Assembly (NCBI GenBank): GCA_016946835.1 | Contig: JACVTC010000066.1 | Span: 330,001-394,000 of the forward strand | Direction of reading: 5' to 3' | DNA length: 64,000 nucleotides | Source: Neocallimastix lanati (nom. inval.) | Taxonomy: Eukaryota; Neocallimastigomycota; Neocallimastigomycetes; Neocallimastigales; Neocallimastigaceae | Shown here: positions 10,282 to 28,689 of the stretch, one piece after another | How the letters are laid out: every line of letters begins with the position of its first letter | Numbering within the stretch: position 1 is the first letter of the stretch | Position numbers and translations under genes: made by a program | The notes under the pieces: generated by a model | Database searches by the model: none | Seen by the model: only the letters and a program-made list of their open reading frames with translations | What the model was told of the DNA's origin: nothing

Positions 10282-12031
10282 TAAGTATAATTCAATTGAA
10301 TAATTAAATTAATAATTATGAAGCTATGAAATAAAAAAAATTAAAAAAAAAAAAAATTAATAAATAAATTTTATTTACCATATTATTAATGTAACGTTCA
10401 GCAATACAAAATATATTATTAATTTGGAGTTTATCAACCATTTCTTTAATATCAGCATATTTATTTAAATTAGCAATATTATATTTATATTCATTTAATG
10501 AATCATCTCGCCAATATTTGAACCATTCATCTTGCTCTAATTTACCAGATTCAGTAAATAAGATATGAATTGGTAATAAAGTTTGGAAGTAATAAATACC
10601 AGTGTTATTTTTAACAACAATTTGTAAGTTATTAATTGGTGTTGTTTGTTGTACAGGTCCATTTTTATTTAAGCTTAGTACAGTTTCAATAGAATCATTT
10701 GGATTCAATTGTCCATTAATATTTAATAAATTTGATGGTGTAATACCAAAACTATATATATATAATAATAATAATAAAAAAAAAAAATTATTATAAACAT
10801 CACATTTCAATCAAATATAAAAATTAAACTATAATTGTATGCTACAATTATTTAATAAAATAAAATAAAATTAAAAAATTTAAAAAAAAATAATATTTTT
10901 TTTTTTTTTTTTAAATTTTTTTTTTTTTTAATTTTATTTTATTTTATTGAATAATTATAATAATAGTAAAAATAATAATAATTACCTATTATTATTAAAT
11001 TGAATAGAAAATCCACTCAATGGTTGTTGAGATAAATTATTAAATACAAGATCCATTTGCATTTGTCCTTGTCTTCTAGCAAATGTTCCAATAATTTGCA
11101 TACCATTACCATTTTGTGATTGTAAGAAAGTTGTTTTATTTGGAATGTACGATTCATTAGTATTATTTTGATTAATAGAATTATTATTATTTGAATTTCC
11201 AGAAATAAAACTTGAATTCATATTAATTTTATTCATATTATTCATGTTTGTATTATTTATGTTCATATTATTTATGTTCATATTATTCATATTCATATTA
11301 TTCATATTCATATTGCCCATAGAATTCATATTCATAAAATTCATATTCATATTATTCATATTATTCATATTATTCATATTATTCATATTGATATTGCTCA
11401 TTTTCATATTGTTCATAGTATTCATGTTCATATTATTCATTCTATTCATATTATTCATATTCATATTTATATTATTCATATTCACATTCATATTATTCAT
11501 ATTCATGTTATTCATATTCAAATTATTCATATTTATATTATTCATATTCATATTATTCATTCTATTCATATTATTCATATTCATGTTCATATTATTCATA
11601 TTCATGTTCATATTATTCATATTCATATTCATATTATTCATGTTCATATTCATATTATTCATGTTCATATTCATATTATTCATGTTCATGTTCATATTGT
11701 TCATCATATTCGATCCCATTGTAGACATTCCTGAAACCATCATTGGATTATTCATGAAATTTGAATTATTGTTTCCTATTCCAGGATATGAAAATGTTGG
11801 ATTTGAAAAGCCATTAAATCCATTTCCTTCATAAGTAGGTTAAAAATCATTTTAATATATATATATACATATATATTTTTATTTAAGAATTATGAAAAAT
11901 AAAAAAAAAAAAATTATACATATTGGTAATTATTATTATTATTATTTTTATTATAATAATATTTAATAATTATTCTATATTTTTTAATTAATGTTTTTAT
12001 TTATACCATTATTTTGATTATTATTTGCCAT
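9988..12031 (-). CDS. Beta-adaptin hinge-and-ear protein without trunk
   Basis: Four exons, phase-consistent: 12007-12031, 10986-11826, 10379-10751 and 9988-10149 (466 aa). All three introns are GT..AG. Exon 1 holds only MANNNQNN plus one base. Exon 2 encodes a Met/Asn-rich tract (about 11222-11710) followed by GTFARRQGQMQMDLVFNNL. Splicing to exon 3 gives IQFNNNSFGITPSN, the sandwich part of the AP-1/AP-2 beta appendage; LFTESGKLEQDEWFKYW and NNIFCIAERY match the platform part, and exon 4 (LYLSVKLEQNIVFVMEML) completes it. In the family this ear binds endocytic and clathrin-coat accessory proteins at the end of a roughly 900-residue large subunit. Here the roughly 580-residue trunk is absent: upstream lie only A/T DNA and another gene's 3' end. 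I see no LLNLD-type clathrin box. It may be a free-standing accessory ear or a partial duplicate of the full subunit. Ear identity is well supported; its cellular role is inferred. Confidence 0.82.
11222..11710 (-). repeat. Coding Met-Asn minisatellite
   Basis: Imperfect tandem cat/att units (ttcatattattcatattca and variants) encode an alternating Met/Asn tract in the hinge of the adaptin-ear protein. The opposite strand is also open over this stretch, but only as a shadow of the repeat. Confidence 0.9.
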
Positions 12032-12835
12032 TATTGATGATTGTTTTATTCAATGTAAAAAAATAATAATAAAAAATAAAAAAAAAAAAAATAATAAATT
12101 TTGATTGTTTATGTATTTTTTATTATTTATTTATTTAGTTTTCAAAATATATATATATTTTTTTTAATATTATTTTATTTTTTTAAATAATTAAATAATT
12201 AAATAATTAAATAATTTAATTAATTTAAATTTTTATTGATGGATGGAATATTCATTTTTTTTTTTTTTTATATTTTATTATATTGAAAAAAAAAATTAAA
12301 AAGAAAAAAAAAAATATAATAAAAAAAAAAAAATAATCATGCCCTATAAAATGCTTTCATAAATTTTATGTTATTAAAAATAAAATTTAACTTTAATATT
12401 ATTAAAATTATTATTTATATATTAATATTAGTATGTAATATTTAATATTTAGTATTATTTTTATACATATATTCATTTACCATTATTATTACCATTAATC
12501 TACATTTAACAAAACATTTTTTAAAAAAAAAAAATAAAAATAAAAAAAAAATTAAAAAAATAAAAATTAAAAATAAAATAAAAATTATTACATAAAATAC
12601 AATAAATATTAATTATTTCATTTTTTTATTAGTCTTAATATTATTTTTTTTTTTAAACAATTTATTTGTTAAAATATTATAAATATAATTAAACACTTTC
12701 ATTAACTATGATATATATTTTTTTCTTAATATAAATATTTTTAACTTTTTTTAACTTTTTTTTTTTTTATTTTATTTTATTTTATTTTATTTTTTTTGGT
12801 TGAAAATTTATTTTTTTTTTTTTTATTTTTTTTTT
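12032..12835. other. A/T-rich intergenic spacer
   Basis: About 800 bp between the start of the adaptin-ear gene and the stop of the ankyrin-protease gene, both on the minus strand. It holds poly-A/T runs and AATT and TTTTA repeats. No exon for an adaptin trunk is visible here. Confidence 0.75.
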
Positions 12836-19625
<6,790 letters not shown>

Positions 19626-19959
19626 CAAACTTGTATTTTAATTTATTATTTATTTATTCATTTTCAAAAGTGTTTTTTAATTTATTCATTAGAAAATATA
19701 CACATATCAAAATAATTATAATTCTATTTATATATATATTTTTATATTAGTAAAAAAAAAATAAAATAAAATAAAATAAAAAATAAAAAATAAAAAATAA
19801 AAAAATAAAAAAATAAAAAAAAAAACAAATAAAAAAATAAAAAAAAGTTGAATGTATATCAAAAAAGTTGCATTTCGGAAAATGTGGCATTTTATATAAT
19901 AAATAAATAAATAATTTAATAAATAAATAATTTTAATAAATAATGTCAAATTAAGATTA

Positions 19960-20000
<41 letters not shown>

Positions 20001-20198
20001 TTATTATTCTTTTTATTTATTTTAAAAAAATATAAAAAATGGGGAGTGTGCATTTCGAAAATTTTTATTACAAAAATTTGTATTTTGTTGTATGGCTTAA
20101 ATATTTTTAATTTTAAGCCACTTAATATTATTAAAAATTTAATGAATAATAATTAATTAATTAAATAAATAAAATTACAATTCTCAAAAATTTTCAAA

Positions 20199-20214
20199 CA
20201 CGTAATATTACGTG
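20199..20214. repeat. 16-bp perfect palindrome
   Basis: CACGTAATATTACGTG is its own reverse complement. It lies between the left inverted-repeat motifs and the transposase relic of the MULE, so it may be a subterminal transposase-binding site or simply a chance palindrome. Confidence 0.75.
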
Positions 20215-20818
20215 GGGCGTATATCTAATTGTATCATATTTTTGTGGCTTTTTTCTACAATTTTTAAAAAGCCATATATTTACAATATGGCGTGAATAAT
20301 AAATGTGGTGATATTTTATGACGAAAATTTATAAGCCACCAAGAATTTGGCGAAATTCAACTGGACGAAATTCAACTTTTGGCGAAATACAACACTTCAA
20401 TGAATAATAATTAGGTTAGGTATTTCTATTTAACATTGAAAAATAAAATAAAAAATAAATAAACATTTTATTTTTTAATGCTTTAAAAAATAAAAAAAAA
20501 AAAAAAAAATAAGAAATAAGAAAACTTCTTTTTTAAGCATTAAAAAATAAAATAAAAATAAATAAAAATTTATTTTTTAAGCATTAAAAAATAAAAAAAA
20601 TAAAATAAAACAAAAAATAAAAAATAAAAATAAAAATAAATAAATAAAATAGTAAATAAAGAAATAATAAATAGTTAATAATTAAATAATTATTTAAATA
20701 ATTATATAATTAATTAAAAAAAGGTTTATTATTTTAAATATTAAATAAAAAAAAAAAAGTTTCAAAGCATTTAAAAGTATATTTATTAAAATTTTTTATT
20801 GAAAAATTTTAATTATTA

Positions 20819-22227
20819 ATGGAAGACAATATAGAAATTGAAATAAGTGAAACAAATCGAGGATATGAACAAATTATTATTAATAAAAAATACAAATTTA
20901 ATTTTTCATTTCAAAGGAAAGATAAATCAAAAATTTATAGATGCACTGAATATAAGACTTTAAATAAATGTTAATCTTTAATTATTTTAAATGATAAAAA
21001 GGAGGTTTTAAAATATGAAAGTTTACATAACCATCTCGAAAAAGAAATTGATGTGTCTATATCAGTAGCAAAGCATAAAATTAAGGAAGAAATTAAGAAA
21101 AATTCAATTCCTATGGATATAAAACCTAAACTTATATTTAATGCTGTTTCTCAAGAAATGGGACTTATATGTCCCAAATATAGTACAATAAGATCCCAAA
21201 TAATAAGAAATATAAATAAACAATTTTCTCCAACCATAAAAAGTTTTGATGATATTCCCATTGAATCAGAATATTATAAAACTAAAAGAAATGAAAATTT
21301 TATGATATTTAAAAATACTGATTTAATAATCTTTCAATCACCATTCCAAGCATATATATTTTCGAATTATCATAAAAATATATTTACGGACGGTACATTT
21401 TATGCAGCACCGAAATTTAGTTATCAGTTATTTATAACAAGAACTTATGTTGGGGAATTTAATATGTTTTACACTACTTCCATTTCTATATTAAAAAATA
21501 AAAAACAATCTACATATGAAACATTATTTAAAGAAATAAAAAAAAATGCAAATAAATTTAGGAGTAATACATTAATTACTACAATTAATTTTCATTGTGA
21601 TTTTGAACAAGGTATATCTAATGCCGCAAAAATAGGTTTTCCCAATATAAATATTAAATATTGTGTTTGGCATTACAAAAGATCATTAGAAAAACAAAAA
21701 AATATATTATGTTATCATGAAGTGAAGAATAATAATGATGTATATATTTATTATAAAGCTATTTCGAACTTACCGTTTATAAACCCTAACTATATATTTA
21801 ATATTTATATTATAATAAAAAGAATTTGTCAAAAAAAAAAAAGTATAATAATTTTCTGCAATTTTTAGAATATTTTAATAAAAATTATTTACTTAAGTAT
21901 AATGTTAATAATTGGAATTATTATGAAAATATAGAGCATTTATCAGAATCTTATAATAGCTACTAAAATAATATATTTCCAAATAAACCTTTATTTTATA
22001 AATTAATATATATATTAAAAGAAGAAGAAAACTTATCTTATAATGATTACCAAAGGAGAACTAAAGGAAATTGGAAAAAAAAGCAAAAAATATTTAGTGC
22101 AACTGATGAAATTAAAATTTTAATTGAAAATTACAAAAGTAAGGAAATAAATTTATTTTATAATGGATGCAACAGAAATGAATTAATTAAGTTATGGAAA
22201 AAATGTTTAATTGATTTAACGATATAA
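20819..22227 (+). pseudogene. MULE-type transposase with FLYWCH-like zinc finger (broken)
   Basis: The frame starts at ATG 20819. An N-terminal FLYWCH-like zinc-finger segment (YRCTEYKTLNKC, then SLHNHLEKE) precedes the MULE core. The core shows the first catalytic Asp in FTDGTFYAAP (codon 21389) and the second in HCDFEQG (codon 21599), followed by YCVWHYKRSL, the C-x-H pair typical of MULE transposases. The third acidic residue probably lies in the ENIEHLSES segment. An in-frame TAA at 20972 separates the finger from the core, a frame change occurs at the A-run around 21832-21841, and another TAA lies at about 21964. Transposases of this family cut and paste DNA via terminal inverted repeats. 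As it stands the product cannot be made whole, so the copy is dead. FLYWCH plus MULE is a common eukaryotic pairing. Confidence 0.82.
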
Positions 22228-22239
22228 ATATTAATTTAA

Positions 22240-22375
22240 AATAAATAATCTTAATTTAAAAAAATGCTAGAAAAATAAAAATTTATTTATTTTAAATTTA
22301 TATTTATAATCGTTTAAATAATAATTAAATAATCTTAATTTAAAAAAATGCTAGAAAAATACAAATTTATTTACC
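22240..22375 (+). repeat. 46-bp direct repeat downstream of the transposase
   Basis: A roughly 46-bp unit (ataatcttaatttaaa then tgctagaaaaata) occurs at about 22245 and again at about 22329. It is followed at 22470-22610 by several copies of an attttattaatatcaatat motif. Confidence 0.7.
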
Positions 22376-22925
22376 TATTGTGTTTATTTAATAATCTTAA
22401 AAGAAATTATCTTATAGTTATTTTTATTAAGAAATTTATATCTAAAACCGATTTATTTGATACTAGTTAAAATTTTATTAATATCAATATCAGTATTATA
22501 TAATTATAAATTTTATTAATATCAATATCAATATTATTTAATTAAAAATTTTATTAATATTAATATCAATATCAATATTATATTATTATAAATTTTATTA
22601 ATATCAATATACTTTTCAAAATTAATTATGTTATTAAAAATATTAAATTCAATAAAAGATTTTTATTATTTTATTAAAATTATAATTGTTATTATTATAT
22701 TTTAATAATAATTGATTCATATTGATCAAACATTATAAATATTACTATGCAAATAATTAATTATTTTAATAGGATCAATTATTCAACTCTTATTGTTTTA
22801 ATTTTTAATTCTTATATCATTTAAATTAATATATATATATATATCGTTTATGAAAATATAATTATAAATAATTAAAATTATTTACTTTTCATTTAAATTT
22901 TTTTATTTACTATAATAAAATATAA

Positions 22926-25018
22926 TAATTAAAAGACAAACGTTATTATAACTAATTTTTTTTTTTAGAAAAATAAATGAAAAAAAATTAAAATATATAA
23001 GATTCCTATATATATAAAATAATTATTATATTATATTTTATTTTATTTTATTTTATTTTATTTTATTTTATTTTATTTTATTTTATTTTATTTTATTTTA
23101 TTTTATTTTATTTTATTTTATTTTATTTTATTTTATTTTATTTTTATTTTATTTTATTTTATTTTATTTTATTTTATTTTTATTAATACTTTACTCTTTT
23201 ATATTACTTCACTATTTATTTTATTTTATTTTATTTTATTTTATTTTATTTTATTCGATCTATACTTTATATTTGATATTCTACTATTTATTTTATTTTA
23301 TTTTATTCAATCTGTACTTATATTTATATTCTACTATTTATTTTGTTTTATTTTATTTTATTTTGTTTTATTCAATCTGTACTTTCTTATTTAATATTCT
23401 ACTTTTTATTTTATTTTATTTTATTTTATTTTATTTTATTTTATTTTATTTTATTTTATTTTATTTTATTTTATTTTATTTTATTTTATTTTATTTTATT
23501 TTATTTTATTTTATTTTATTTTATTTTATTTTATTTTATTTTATTTTATTCAATCTGTACTTATATTTATGTTCTACTATTTATTTTATTTTATTTTATT
23601 TTATTTTATTTTATTTTATTTTATTTTATTTTATTTTATTTTATTTTATTTTATTTTATTTTATTTTATTTTATTTTATTTTATTTTATTTTATTTTTAT
23701 TAATACTTTACTCTTTTATATTACTTCACTATTTATTTTATTTTATTTTATTTTATTTTATTTTATTTTATTCGATCTATACTTTATATTTGATATTCTA
23801 CTATTTATTTTATTTTATTTTATTCAATCTGTACTTATATTTATATTCTACTATTTATTTTGTTTTATTTTATTTTATTTTGTTTTATTCAATCTGTACT
23901 TTCTTATTTAATATTCTACTTTTTATTTTATTTTATTTTATTTTATTTTATTTTATTTTATTTTATTTTATTTTATTTTATTTTATTTTATTTTATTTTA
24001 TTTTATTTTATTTTATTTTTATTAATACTTTACTCTTTTATATTACTTCACTATTTATTTTATTTTATTTTATTTTATTTTATTTTATTTTATTTTATTT
24101 TATTTTATTTTATTTTATTTTATTTTATTTTATTTTATTTTATTTTATTTTATTTTATTTTATTTAATTTTATTTTATTTTATTTTATTTTATTTTTATT
24201 AATACTTTACTCTTTTATATTACTTCACTATTTATTTTATTTTATTTTATTTTATTTTATTTTATTCGATCTATACTTTATATTTGATATTCTACTATTT
24301 ATTTTATTTTATTTTATTCAATCTGTACTTATATTTATATTCTACTATTTATTTTGTTTTATTTTATTTTATTTTGTTTTATTCAATTTGTACTTTCTTA
24401 TTTAATATTCTACTTTTTATTTTATTTTATTTTATTTTATTTTATTTTATTTTATTTTATTTTATTTTATTTTATTTTATTTTATTTTATTTTATTTTAT
24501 TTTATTTTATTTTATTTTATTTTATTTTATTTTATTTTATTTTATTTTATTCAATCTGTACTTATACTTATGTTTCTACTATTCATTTTATTTTATTTTA
24601 TTTTATTTTATTCAATCTGTACTTATACTTATGTTTCTACTATTCATTTTATTTTATTTTATTTTATTTTATTCAATCTGTACTTATACTTATGTTTCTA
24701 CTATTCATTTTATTTTATTTTATTTTATTTTATTTTATTCAATCTGTACTTATACTTATGTTTCTACTATTCATTTTATTTTATTTTATTTTATTTTATT
24801 TTATTTTATTTAATTTTATTTTATTCAATCTGTATTTTCTGTTGATAATATAAACAAGGTATTAATGTATTAATAATAATTAATATTATTTAAAATAAAA
24901 TAAAAAAGATATAATAATTATTTTATATATGTAGTAATTATATATATTTATATATATATTTTTATATAATTTTCTAAAAAAAATTTTTTTAGTCATAATA
25001 AACGTTTGTCTTAATTAT
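22926..25018. repeat. Satellite block flanked by ~115-bp inverted repeats
   Basis: The left arm (about 22926-23040) contains agacaaacgttattata and later atatataaaataattattat. The reverse complement of the right arm (about 24900-25018) contains agacaaacgtttattatga and the same atatataaaataattattat in the same order. The arms match at roughly 80 percent by eye over about 115 bp. Everything between is TTTTA satellite. The structure resembles a foldback or non-autonomous DNA element whose interior became satellite. Confidence 0.6.
23036..24840. repeat. TTTTA satellite with ~0.5-kb higher-order repeat
   Basis: A pentanucleotide TTTTA array is interrupted by short unique blocks. The block starting cgatctatactttatatttg recurs at about 23256, 23773 and 24267 (spacing 517 and 494 bp), giving a higher-order period near 0.5 kb. 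A second block (caatctgtacttatacttat) recurs at about 24552, 24613, 24674 and 24740. The long open frames here are repeat translations, not genes. Confidence 0.9.
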
Positions 25019-25204
25019 TTTTATTATTATTTAAAAATTTATTTATTCATTTATAATTTATTTATTCATTTATTTATTTATTACATTATAATGCGCCATG
25101 TTTTCCGAAATACACTACAACAAAATACAAATTTATGTAATAAAAATTTTCGAAATGACACACCCCCATAAAAAATATACTGAATTTCAAAACGTGGCTT
25201 TATA

Positions 25205-25805
25205 TTAATATTGAATACTTTAGTAAACTGTTTTAAATAAAGGTGGCTTAAATTAATTTAAATAAATATATGTTTAATAAATAATAATAAAATATAAAAT
25301 AATATTTAATTTTTTTAAGATATATTTGAGTATTTTTTGTTAAAATAATATTTAATATTATTAATATAATATTTAATAATATTTAATTTTAAAGATATAT
25401 TTAAATATTTTCTGTTTAATTAATAATAAAATAATATTAAAGATTTATTTCAATATTTTTTGTTAAAATAGAAATAAAATAATATCTAATAATAATATAT
25501 AATATCTAATAATAATATTATATTTTTTATTTATAATAATTTGTTCTTTTACTTTATTTATTTCATTTTTTTCAATTTTTGGTTTTTTTTTTCGAATTTT
25601 TAATGGTTAAAAATAAAAAATACTTAATTTTTTATAATTTACTTTTTATTTATTTAATTTTTTATTATTTATTTTATTTATTTAACTCAATTTTTTTTTT
25701 TAATGTTAACGGTTATAAATAAAGTATTTATGAGAAAAATTTTTTTTTTGATGTTTAACATTATAAAAAAAAAAGAAATTAACCCATTTATATTTATTTC
25801 TTGTT
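25205..25805. other. A/T-rich spacer
   Basis: Low-complexity DNA with repeated ataatatttaatatt-like segments and a short ttttt..cgaattttt stretch. No gene or RNA is seen. Confidence 0.65.
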
Positions 25806-25809
25806 TTAT

Positions 25810-26310
25810 TTAGAACCAGGTCTATCCCTGTTGTTAGTCCATAAGCAAGCATACAAAAAACTCCTGGCTTGATCCTTCCCTTTGACTATTTCCAGTTTTC
25901 CTCACAAGAGGTTTTTACGGAAAACGATGATTAGGGTTACAGGTAAGAATTCCCCCCACTTATATGTATATTATTCTTGATCTCCTAAATAATATAGATA
26001 AAATATTGTCCTCACTATGGACCTGAGAGGGTTGCATACATTAAACTTACTAAGGAATTTCTAGCATATGGATACATATCATGAGTTTATGTAGATATAT
26101 TCTACTAAATGACAATCTTTCTGATTTATATGCAATTGCCATAGGAACTAGTACGTATCTCATTGGATTAGATTATACTGGCTTCGCTTCAAAGGAAGTG
26201 GAAAAGCACTCCAAGAAAAAGCGTACAAGAAAACTCTCATCAATAATATGCATGTCAGAGCGCCAATGCTGAATACTCAGTAAGGTCGTCCAGCAGGGAC
26301 AATATCCGTT
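25810..26310 (+). repeat. Dispersed repeat with coding remnant
   Basis: An island of near-normal base composition inside A/T DNA. Its start (gaaccag, agcatacaaaaaactcct) and its later part (cgcttcaaaggaagt, actccaagaaaaagcgtaca) recur in the same order, shortened, at 51205-51345. One frame (26081-26272) reads as a protein fragment with GTSTYLIGLDYTGFASKEVE. I do not recognise the family; a retroelement origin is likely because fragments occur at unrelated sites. Confidence 0.55.
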
Positions 26311-27063
26311 AAAATAAATTTTTTTATTTTATTTATTTTCAATTAAAAAAATAAAAATGTGGGAATTAAAATTTTAATAAGCCACATTCAGTATATTCAT
26401 AAAAATATTCTTAAAAATAAAATATTTTTGTAATTTTCATTATATATGTATATTAAGAAAAAAAAAATAACATTCTTAAAATCTATAAAATGTATTTAAA
26501 ATAAAAAGAAAAAAATTTTTATAAATTTAAAAGGATTATATAATTTAAAAATAAAATATTATATAATTATTTATTTTTTAAATTTAATTATTTAATTATT
26601 TATTATAAATAAATTAATATTAATTATTAAAAGTTTTTAAGAAAATACTAAAAACTTTTTTTTTCTAATAATTAACGAATTTATATTTATTTCTAAACTG
26701 ATTATAATTTATTTATTTATATATAATTGTATAATTGCATTAAAATTATTAAAAAATTTGGTGCTAAGTTACAAAAATATGAAAGCCAAGTGTGAAATGC
26801 AACTTTCAGAAATACAATATATTCAAATAAATAAAAATATTATTTAATACACCCATTTATTTATTTTATATGGTCCAATTCATCTATAAATTATTGTTAA
26901 TGATATATTAAAATGTATAAATTTTTGGTACTTTAATTATGTTTTGTAGGGTTAAAACTCTTGGTTCGTAAATCATTGAATAAAAGAATAAATAAATGAA
27001 TAAATGAATAAAGACGTTTTGGATGTTATAAAATAGAAATTAGATATACATACTGCAGAAGAT
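26311..27063. other. A/T-rich spacer with a MULE-end-like motif
   Basis: Low-complexity A/T DNA. At about 26770-26830 the reverse strand reads aaagttgcatttc then cttggctttc, resembling the MULE end motif at 19868. Otherwise no feature is seen. Confidence 0.5.
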
Positions 27064-27960
27064 ATGACAACTTCAGGTAATTTGAAAACAGAAATTAATA
27101 TAATATTACAAAATAAAGATATGTTCAATGCTTTAGTAACTTCAGATTCTTCTTTTGAGCTTTCATTATTTGATAATGTAGATGAATGTATTACTCTTTA
27201 TATTTATCTATATATAAGATATCAATCAATCAGAAGAAAAATTATAAATAAAATAAATGAAAATAACAATGATAATAATAAATCAAATGAGATACTTGAT
27301 AATATCAATGATGATTTGTATGAAGAAGAAGAAGATATTGAAGATGATAATAATAATGAATTAAAAAAAGAAGATAATTTATTTTTAAAGAAAATTTATA
27401 ATTATTTTATCATCAGAAGAAGATAAAAATGGTGAACTATTAATATTTATTGATCAAATATTAAATAATAATATGAGAGAAAAAGATATTAAAATAAAAA
27501 AAATCCAATTCATGATATTAAACAAAAGAATTATGTAACTTATGGACATTATTAGCAAAAAGCTTATAAGTAATTAAGTAATATAAAAGAAAATTTTATA
27601 AAAGATAATTTAAAAGAACTAAGTACAACAATTGAAGATATAAAAATGAATAAAAATAAAATTCAAGTATTTAATAAAAATTTAAATGAAGGATTTGATA
27701 AGTCATTAAAAGTTATTAATCTTTAAGGTATCATTTCAGTACAAATTGAGATATATAAATCATTTATATAAATTATTAAATTCAAATATAAGTTAAAAAG
27801 TTGATATAAAAATTAGTATAGATTCATTATTATAAAAATGGATATTGATAGAGGTATAATAGACAGAGAACCTAAATATGATAATAATTATATAAAGAAT
27901 ATATTTAATCGAATTGAATTTGAAAATTATTACTCCTACTTTCTATGAAAAGATGAAAAT
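27064..27960 (+). pseudogene. Decayed coding remnant, family unknown
   Basis: The stretch begins with a 120-codon open frame (MTTSGNLKTEINIILQNKDM at its start, then an acidic tract DDLYEEEEDIEDD). Beyond it, sequence with protein-like codon use continues in shifting frames to about 27960, where an AAT/A-rich run begins. Several stops interrupt it. The encoded protein would be Lys/Asn/Ile-rich with a predicted coiled-coil character (KDNLKELSTTIEDIKMNKNK region). No family is recognised. It may be a dead host gene or part of an old element. It lies about 250 bp beyond the MULE-end-like motif. Confidence 0.35.
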
Positions 27961-28136
27961 GTAAAAATATAAAAACAAGTAAAATAATAATAATAATAAT
28001 AAAAAAAAAAAAAAAAAAAAAAAGAAAAATTCAATATTAAATTTATTAATAATAAATTTATTATTAATAAATGTTATTAAAAAATTAATTTGATTAATTG
28101 GTTTAAAATAGTTTTTAAAATTATTATATATATATA

Positions 28137-28220
<84 letters not shown>

Positions 28221-28689
28221 TCTTTTAATTATACACTTAGTAAATATTTAAAATAAAAAAATGGTACAAATCAATTAAAATATATTTTTTATGATTAAAA
28301 AATAAGAATATTTTATATATAAAGAAGAAAAGGAAATTTAATAAATCAATTCTTTTTAAAAAGACTTTTTTCATTTATTTATATTTAGAAATAAGATTAA
28401 CGTCTTTTATCTTATTTTATTTTCTTTGATTTTTTAATTATTTATCGCTTTGTTTTTCTTTTAAAAATACTTTTATTTAAATTATAAAAAATCTTCTATT
28501 TATATTAATATTTATAACAAAATTATATGTTAAATTTCTCTCTTTTTTTTCTTTTTTTTTTTTTATATATATATTTATAATTATAAAGATGCTATATTTT
28601 TCAACTCGTAATTTTCACTATATTCATACTTTTTTCTTTCTATTTTTTTTTTATAATTTTAATTTTAAATTTTATTTACTATTTATTTA

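Larger units (their letters stand above)
19855..25170. mobile_element. Mutator-like DNA transposon (MULE), decayed
   Basis: A MULE transposase relic (20819-22227) sits between related inverted sequences. The segment at 20044-20098 (gcatttcgaaaatttttatt and onward) matches the reverse complement of 25115-25170 at roughly 90 percent over about 55 bp. A second motif (catttcggaaaa..tggc) at 19868-19900 matches the reverse complement of 25072-25108. The two motifs are not in mirror order, so the ends may be rearranged or two related elements nested. A further end-like motif (reverse complement aagttgcatttc) at about 26790-26815 could be the true right end. Boundaries are therefore approximate. A TTTTA satellite has expanded in the right half. 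Confidence 0.6.

Noticed and set aside
11244-11834. Plus-strand Phe/Ile/Leu-rich frame
   Set aside because: Antisense of the Met/Asn repeat of the adaptin-ear gene.
19626-19628. TTG as start of the long ankyrin frame
   Set aside because: Not a likely fungal start; ATG at 19625 follows directly and an in-frame stop lies just upstream.
23273-24853. Several long Phe/Ile/Leu/Tyr open frames
   Set aside because: Five-base TTTTA repeats give stop-free frames of any length; no gene.
27541-27960. Idea that in-frame UAA/UAG codons mean a ciliate-type code (Gln)
   Set aside because: UGA stops and frame changes also occur; ordinary decay in an A/T-biased genome explains the pattern, and all intact genes here use UAA or UGA as normal stops.
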